Of a stretch of 64,000 nucleotides of DNA, positions 61,446-64,000 are shown piece after piece. The DNA is from Cylindrotheca closterium (Eukaryota; Bacillariophyta; Bacillariophyceae; Bacillariales; Bacillariaceae), in contig CAKOGP040002291.1 in NCBI GenBank assembly GCA_933822405.4, forward strand, positions 62,001 through 126,000, read 5' to 3'. Both the position numbers and the translations under genes were made by a program. Under the pieces are notes generated by a model that did no database searches, was not told the DNA's origin, and saw nothing but the letters and a program-made list of their open reading frames with translations. Each line of letters opens with the position of its first letter. Position 1 is the stretch's first letter.

Positions 61446-62684
61446 CTAACCATCGTTGGCTACGATATGTGCCGCTTCCAAATCCTTCAAACCTGGCTGA
61501 TAAACATGTTCTTCCCAAAAGTCTCGCTTCTCGTCATAGGTGTACTTTGCAGCAGCCGGACTGACTGCCAAAGCGACAATGCATTCAATTTGGTGCTTGT
61601 CTCGTCCTCCTGGTCTTTTCGTTTTTGGTTTCATATTTTTGGTCCATTTCTTGAATGCATCTTGGGATGCTTTGTGTTGACTCGGAACCAATTCACCAGA
61701 ATCCAGCCATTCCTTGAAATGTTTCTTGAAAAAGGAACAAGCCGTTCCTCCATTGGAAAATACAATGCGTTTGATATTGGGATGCAGTTTACAGAATCCT
61801 CGAATATCGTTTGGAACCTCTTGGGTGATATCCGAGTCCAGGGACCCGGGACGTTGACATTCCTTGACAATATCCCAGAGCGCAAATCCACTGAAACACA
61901 ACTTCTCCAGCTGCTGCTCGTAGGGAACAATTTGGGACTCGTTATATCGCAAGTGGCTGGCAAAACCGTAGGGCTCTCCATTTGTTTTCAATCCTTCAGC
62001 CCGTCGAAATCCCAAGCAGTCTCCCGCAATCCACCAAAACGCGCTGGCATTTACCAATACGAGAGAGTCAAAGAGAAAGAAGAGAAAAAATATACAAAGA
62101 AGGTAAGGGTAGAGGTGGGTGAGATTGAACACGGGAGACAAATAGTTTTCTTGGTTCCAGCACTAGCAGGATGAAACGTACTTCATTGGATGTCCATAAT
62201 ATCGATTTTCTTTTAGCGATTGAACCGATGGATGAGTGCCAAGAAGTAATGTGTGGACGGGTGGAATGACCTGATTGCTTTTGGTAAAGTTTGCGGCTGT
62301 CACTGCATCAAAGGAGGAGGTTGACGGTGTAGGACCAGATTTTGCCCTTTTCTTTTTGGGAGATGATTTCTTCTTTGGGGTACTTGTGGAACTTTCATCA
62401 GAGCTTCCACTTGATTTTCGTTTCTTCTCTGGTGTTGATGTTGGTGTCACTCGGTTCCATCGCGGGCTATGTCCAGCAGGAGTACTTGTAATATTAGCAT
62501 CTTGGTCATTCACAGGATTATGAGCAAATTGAGCAAAGAAACTTCTCGTCACGACCATGGTCGTTCTGGCGTGACAATTCCTAGCTTTTGAATGGGAAGG
62601 ACTTATCAGACCAAAGGCTTGTCTTATTGTAGCTATTGAAGTTGCAATGGAAAAAATAGGAAGAGCCCTTGAAAATGGTTTCAT
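61446..62684 (-). CDS. DNA glycosylase of the uracil-DNA-glycosylase superfamily (hypoxanthine/MUG-like)
   Basis: Two exons, 62684-62182 and 62043-61446 (ATGAA|GTACGT ... TGCCAG|C), 366 aa. The splice makes HPMNAFWWIAGD, restoring the family motif (xYYxHPxNxFW) of deoxyinosine/uracil glycosylases. Other motifs: VHTLLLGTHPSVQSL (first active-site strand), GFALWDIVKECQRPGSLDSD, and IKRIVFSNGGTACSFF. The enzyme removes damaged or deaminated bases in base excision repair. The N-terminal half is a Ser/Thr/Lys-rich linker (STSTPKKKSSPKKKRAK) after a hydrophobic start (IFSIATSIATIRQAFGL) resembling a plastid presequence; an internal Met43 (MVVTRSFFAQ) could give a nuclear or mitochondrial form. The gene is convergent with amidase copy 3, only 28 bp apart. 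Confidence 0.88.
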
Positions 62685-62851
62685 GAAACAAACACCAGGT
62701 TGTTGAGGAGCGACAATAGAAACTTGCTTCCATCGCTCATGACCTGAAGGCAGATCTCTCTCGTGCGATGGACGGACGGACCATAATCAGATACCATATG
62801 AGATGGACTTGAAAAAGACAAAAAGGAATACATGGACTTGAAAAAGAGAAA

Positions 62852-62913
62852 AGGAATACAACACCTGGGATTCCAACGTGGTCCCCCACTGTAGTACTAA
62901 CCAGGCCCGAACA
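62852..62913 (-). pseudogene. Truncated 5S rRNA copy (3' half)
   Basis: About 62 bp nearly identical to the 3' half of the 5S gene next door (revcomp includes GTTAGTACTACAGTGGGGGA and CCACGTTGGAATCCCAGGTG), then homology stops; the 5' half with box A is missing, so it should not be transcribed by itself. Confidence 0.8.
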
Positions 62914-62950
62914 CATTACCGGTATATGTATGAGATGGAATTGAAAAAGA

Positions 62951-62962
62951 TAAAAGACAAAA
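62951..62962 (-). terminator. Pol III T-rich terminator of the 5S gene
   Basis: Directly after the 5S 3' end, the minus strand reads TTTTGTCTTTTA, giving two T4 runs suitable for RNA polymerase III termination. Confidence 0.65.
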
Positions 62963-63080
62963 GGATACAACACCTGGGATTCCAACGTGGTCCCCCACCG
63001 TAGTACTAACCAGGCCCGAACATGCTTAACTTCGCTGAGCGGACGGGAAGCGGTGCTGTCATGTTGGTATGGTCGTATCC
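62963..63080 (-). rRNA. 5S ribosomal RNA
   Basis: 118 nt. The minus strand begins GGATACGACCATACC and ends GTTGTATCC, so the two ends pair as helix I. Internal landmarks of eukaryotic 5S are all present: CCCGTCCGCTCAGCGAAGTT, AGTTAAGCATG (box A region), GGGCCTGGTTAGTACT and GGGGGACCACGTTGG (box C region). Complete and followed by a Pol III terminator. It stands alone between protein genes, with a truncated copy just beyond its 3' end; this matches the dispersed, unlinked 5S arrangement seen in many protists. ORFs drawn across it are spurious. Confidence 0.93.
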
Positions 63081-63253
63081 ATTAACACTAAAATTGTGAT
63101 AGTCTAGAAACCACTAATTATCTTTTAATGTTCGAAAAACACACTATTGGGGTGTCGACTTGGTTTAGATTCGTCATACATGTACCCATTGGTTTCACCT
63201 CGCACAACCTGTAAGCAACACCTCGTATTCTTCAACAGTTGGTGAACGTGAGA
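63081..63253. promoter_or_regulatory. Divergent spacer between 5S gene and DUF4336 gene
   Basis: Short region with no recognised motif; must hold the promoter of the plus-strand gene and any upstream 5S element. Confidence 0.35.
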
Positions 63254-64000
63254 ATGAGCTCAGCATTTCGAATTTTGAACCAATGCTTCCTGCTTTCAAG
63301 CTTGTGCTTACTCCTCATCACGACACAACTCGCCTATGGTTGGTCCTTTTTGGATCCCAATATGAAACCCCTTGGTGGTGGCGATCAGTCTCGACGTACG
63401 TTCTTGGATACTGTTACCTCAACTACTACAAATGCTGTTGCTGCCTCGAGTCTTGGTGTCTCAACGGCCATGCTGACCAATGGTGAAAACAATGTTGGAC
63501 TTGCACAAGCTGCTGCGGAAGAGATGCCATCCATCATCAATGATTCGGCACAAGCTACTTATACCACCAAACCTTTGGCGGGCCGCTTTTATTTTCCAGC
63601 GCTGACACCACCCTTTCGAAATCGAGCCACCTTCAAGTATGACTTGGGACGGAATGCCTGGGCTCTGGAGCAACTCTTGACCTTTGCCAATGTCACTGCC
63701 ACCATACGGTGCACCGTGATTCAATTGGAAACGACGGGAGGGCTCTGGGTCCACTCTCCCCAATGGCCGACTGGTGAATTCTGTGCCCTTTTGGATGAGA
63801 TTGGAGCCCCTATGGAACATGTGGTCTTGCCTTGCAATGCTTTTGAGCACAAGGCGCCAATGAAAGCCTTTGCCGAAAACTATCCGAATGCTAAAGTTTG
63901 GATTTCTCCAGGTCAGTTCGGTCCACTTGGAACTTGTGGCAAAAGTTTATCTAAAGACAGCTGTCAAATGGGATACCGAGTCGATGGAATATTAGGCTTG
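63254..64000 (+). CDS. DUF4336 protein, plastid (probably thylakoid-lumen) targeted, truncated by window end
   Basis: ATG at 63254; 249 codons open to the end of the window, so the C-terminus is missing. Residues 1-~29 are a signal peptide (CFLLSSLCLLLITTQLAYG) ending at AYG|WSF, an ASAF-type site with Trp at +1. Then comes a twin-arginine signal, QSRRTFLDTV, followed by an Ala/Ser-rich stretch (NAVAASSLGVSTAM), the hallmark of Tat import into the thylakoid lumen. The DUF4336 core follows: TIRCTVIQLETTGGLWVHSP, EFCALLDEIGAPMEHVVLPC, NAFEHKAPMKAFAENYPNAK, VWISPGQFG. DUF4336 resembles a metallo-beta-lactamase-like fold of unknown activity. No intron is needed through the visible part. Confidence 0.85.
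   Translation, partial: MSSAFRILNQCFLLSSLCLLLITTQLAYGWSFLDPNMKPLGGGDQSRRTFLDTVTSTTTNAVAASSLGVSTAMLTNGENNVGLAQAAAEEMPSIINDSAQATYTTKPLAGRFYFPALTPPFRNRATFKYDLGRNAWALEQLLTFANVTATIRCTVIQLETTGGLWVHSPQWPTGEFCALLDEIGAPMEHVVLPCNAFEHKAPMKAFAENYPNAKVWISPGQFGPLGTCGKSLSKDSCQMGYRVDGILGL

Larger units (their letters stand above)
62803..62962. repeat. Repeated 5S 3'-flank segments
   Basis: The motif GATGGACTTGAAAAAGA(C/G)A-AAA-GGAATAC occurs at about 62803-62832 and 62832-62857, and a related GATGGAATTGAAAAAGATAA at 62935. They are copies of the sequence that follows the 5S gene 3' end, marking tandem duplication of the 5S unit tail. Confidence 0.6.

Noticed and set aside
62737..62985. 82-aa minus-strand ORF
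   Set aside because: It overlaps the truncated 5S copy, the repeated flank and the 5S 3' end; composition reflects the RNA sequence, not a protein.
1..64000. CRISPR arrays, bacterial operons, prophage or riboswitches
   Set aside because: No regularly spaced repeats, no ribosome-binding-site-linked gene runs, and spliced genes with organelle presequences throughout; the DNA is eukaryotic nuclear.
1..64000. tRNA genes
   Set aside because: I looked for T-loop-like GGTTCGAATCC motifs with paired arms on both strands and found none I could support; a covariance search could still reveal one.

Overview
The window looks like nuclear DNA of a photosynthetic stramenopile, most likely a raphid pennate diatom. 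Several proteins begin with a signal peptide followed by an ASAF-type plastid motif (AAA|FAP in the peroxiredoxin, AYA|FPS in the deacetylase, RQA|FGL in the DNA glycosylase, AYG|W in the last gene). Introns are few, short and GT-AG, plant-like and alga-like families sit together, and there is a run of diatom-style LRR proteins. The species call is inference; no marker gene settles it.

Layout. 0-12.7 kb: peroxiredoxin Q, two tandem membrane proteins with RS-like basic tails, a DUF760 plastid protein, a SET/SMYD-like protein, an RBBP9-like hydrolase, a three-exon gene with three BED-like zinc fingers, and a five-exon secreted serine protease next to a broken copy of itself. 12.7-17.6 kb: gene-poor, with decayed coding traces and a ~3.2 kb element bounded by ~73 bp inverted repeats. 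17.8-31.3 kb: housekeeping block: phosphoserine aminotransferase, ERV46-like cargo receptor, mitochondrial acyl carrier protein, a six-exon GT60-type glycosyltransferase, RecQ helicase, RING-ankyrin protein, class IV histone deacetylase. 31.6-36.1 kb: a ~1.9 kb tandem duplication upstream of a PRA1 gene; it also copied the promoter and the 11-nt first coding exon of PRA1. 36.4-45 kb: polytopic membrane protein, ankyrin/coiled-coil protein, short-chain dehydrogenase and SAM-RBR ubiquitin ligase. 40-54.4 kb: five copies of one LRR family, all on the minus strand, three intact and two broken, with a ~0.94 kb foldback repeat among them. 55-61.4 kb: three tandem plant-type fatty-acid-amide-hydrolase-like amidases with mosaic relationships. 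61.4-64 kb: DNA glycosylase (hypoxanthine/uracil superfamily), a 5S rRNA gene with a truncated companion, and the start of a DUF4336 protein with a thylakoid twin-arginine signal.

No operon-like cooperation is expected. The themes are local duplication (RS-tail pair, protease pair, PRA1 upstream unit, LRR array, amidase trio, 5S fragment) and decay of some copies. I did not find a convincing wholly new multi-gene system. The most informative structures are the duplicated PRA1 promoter and first exon with its frame-preserving companion ORF, the LRR array, the mosaic amidase array, the foldback elements, and a RecQ helicase that has lost most of its zinc-site cysteines. Exon structures were derived by hand from splice consensus, reading phase and family alignment, and are given in each entry.
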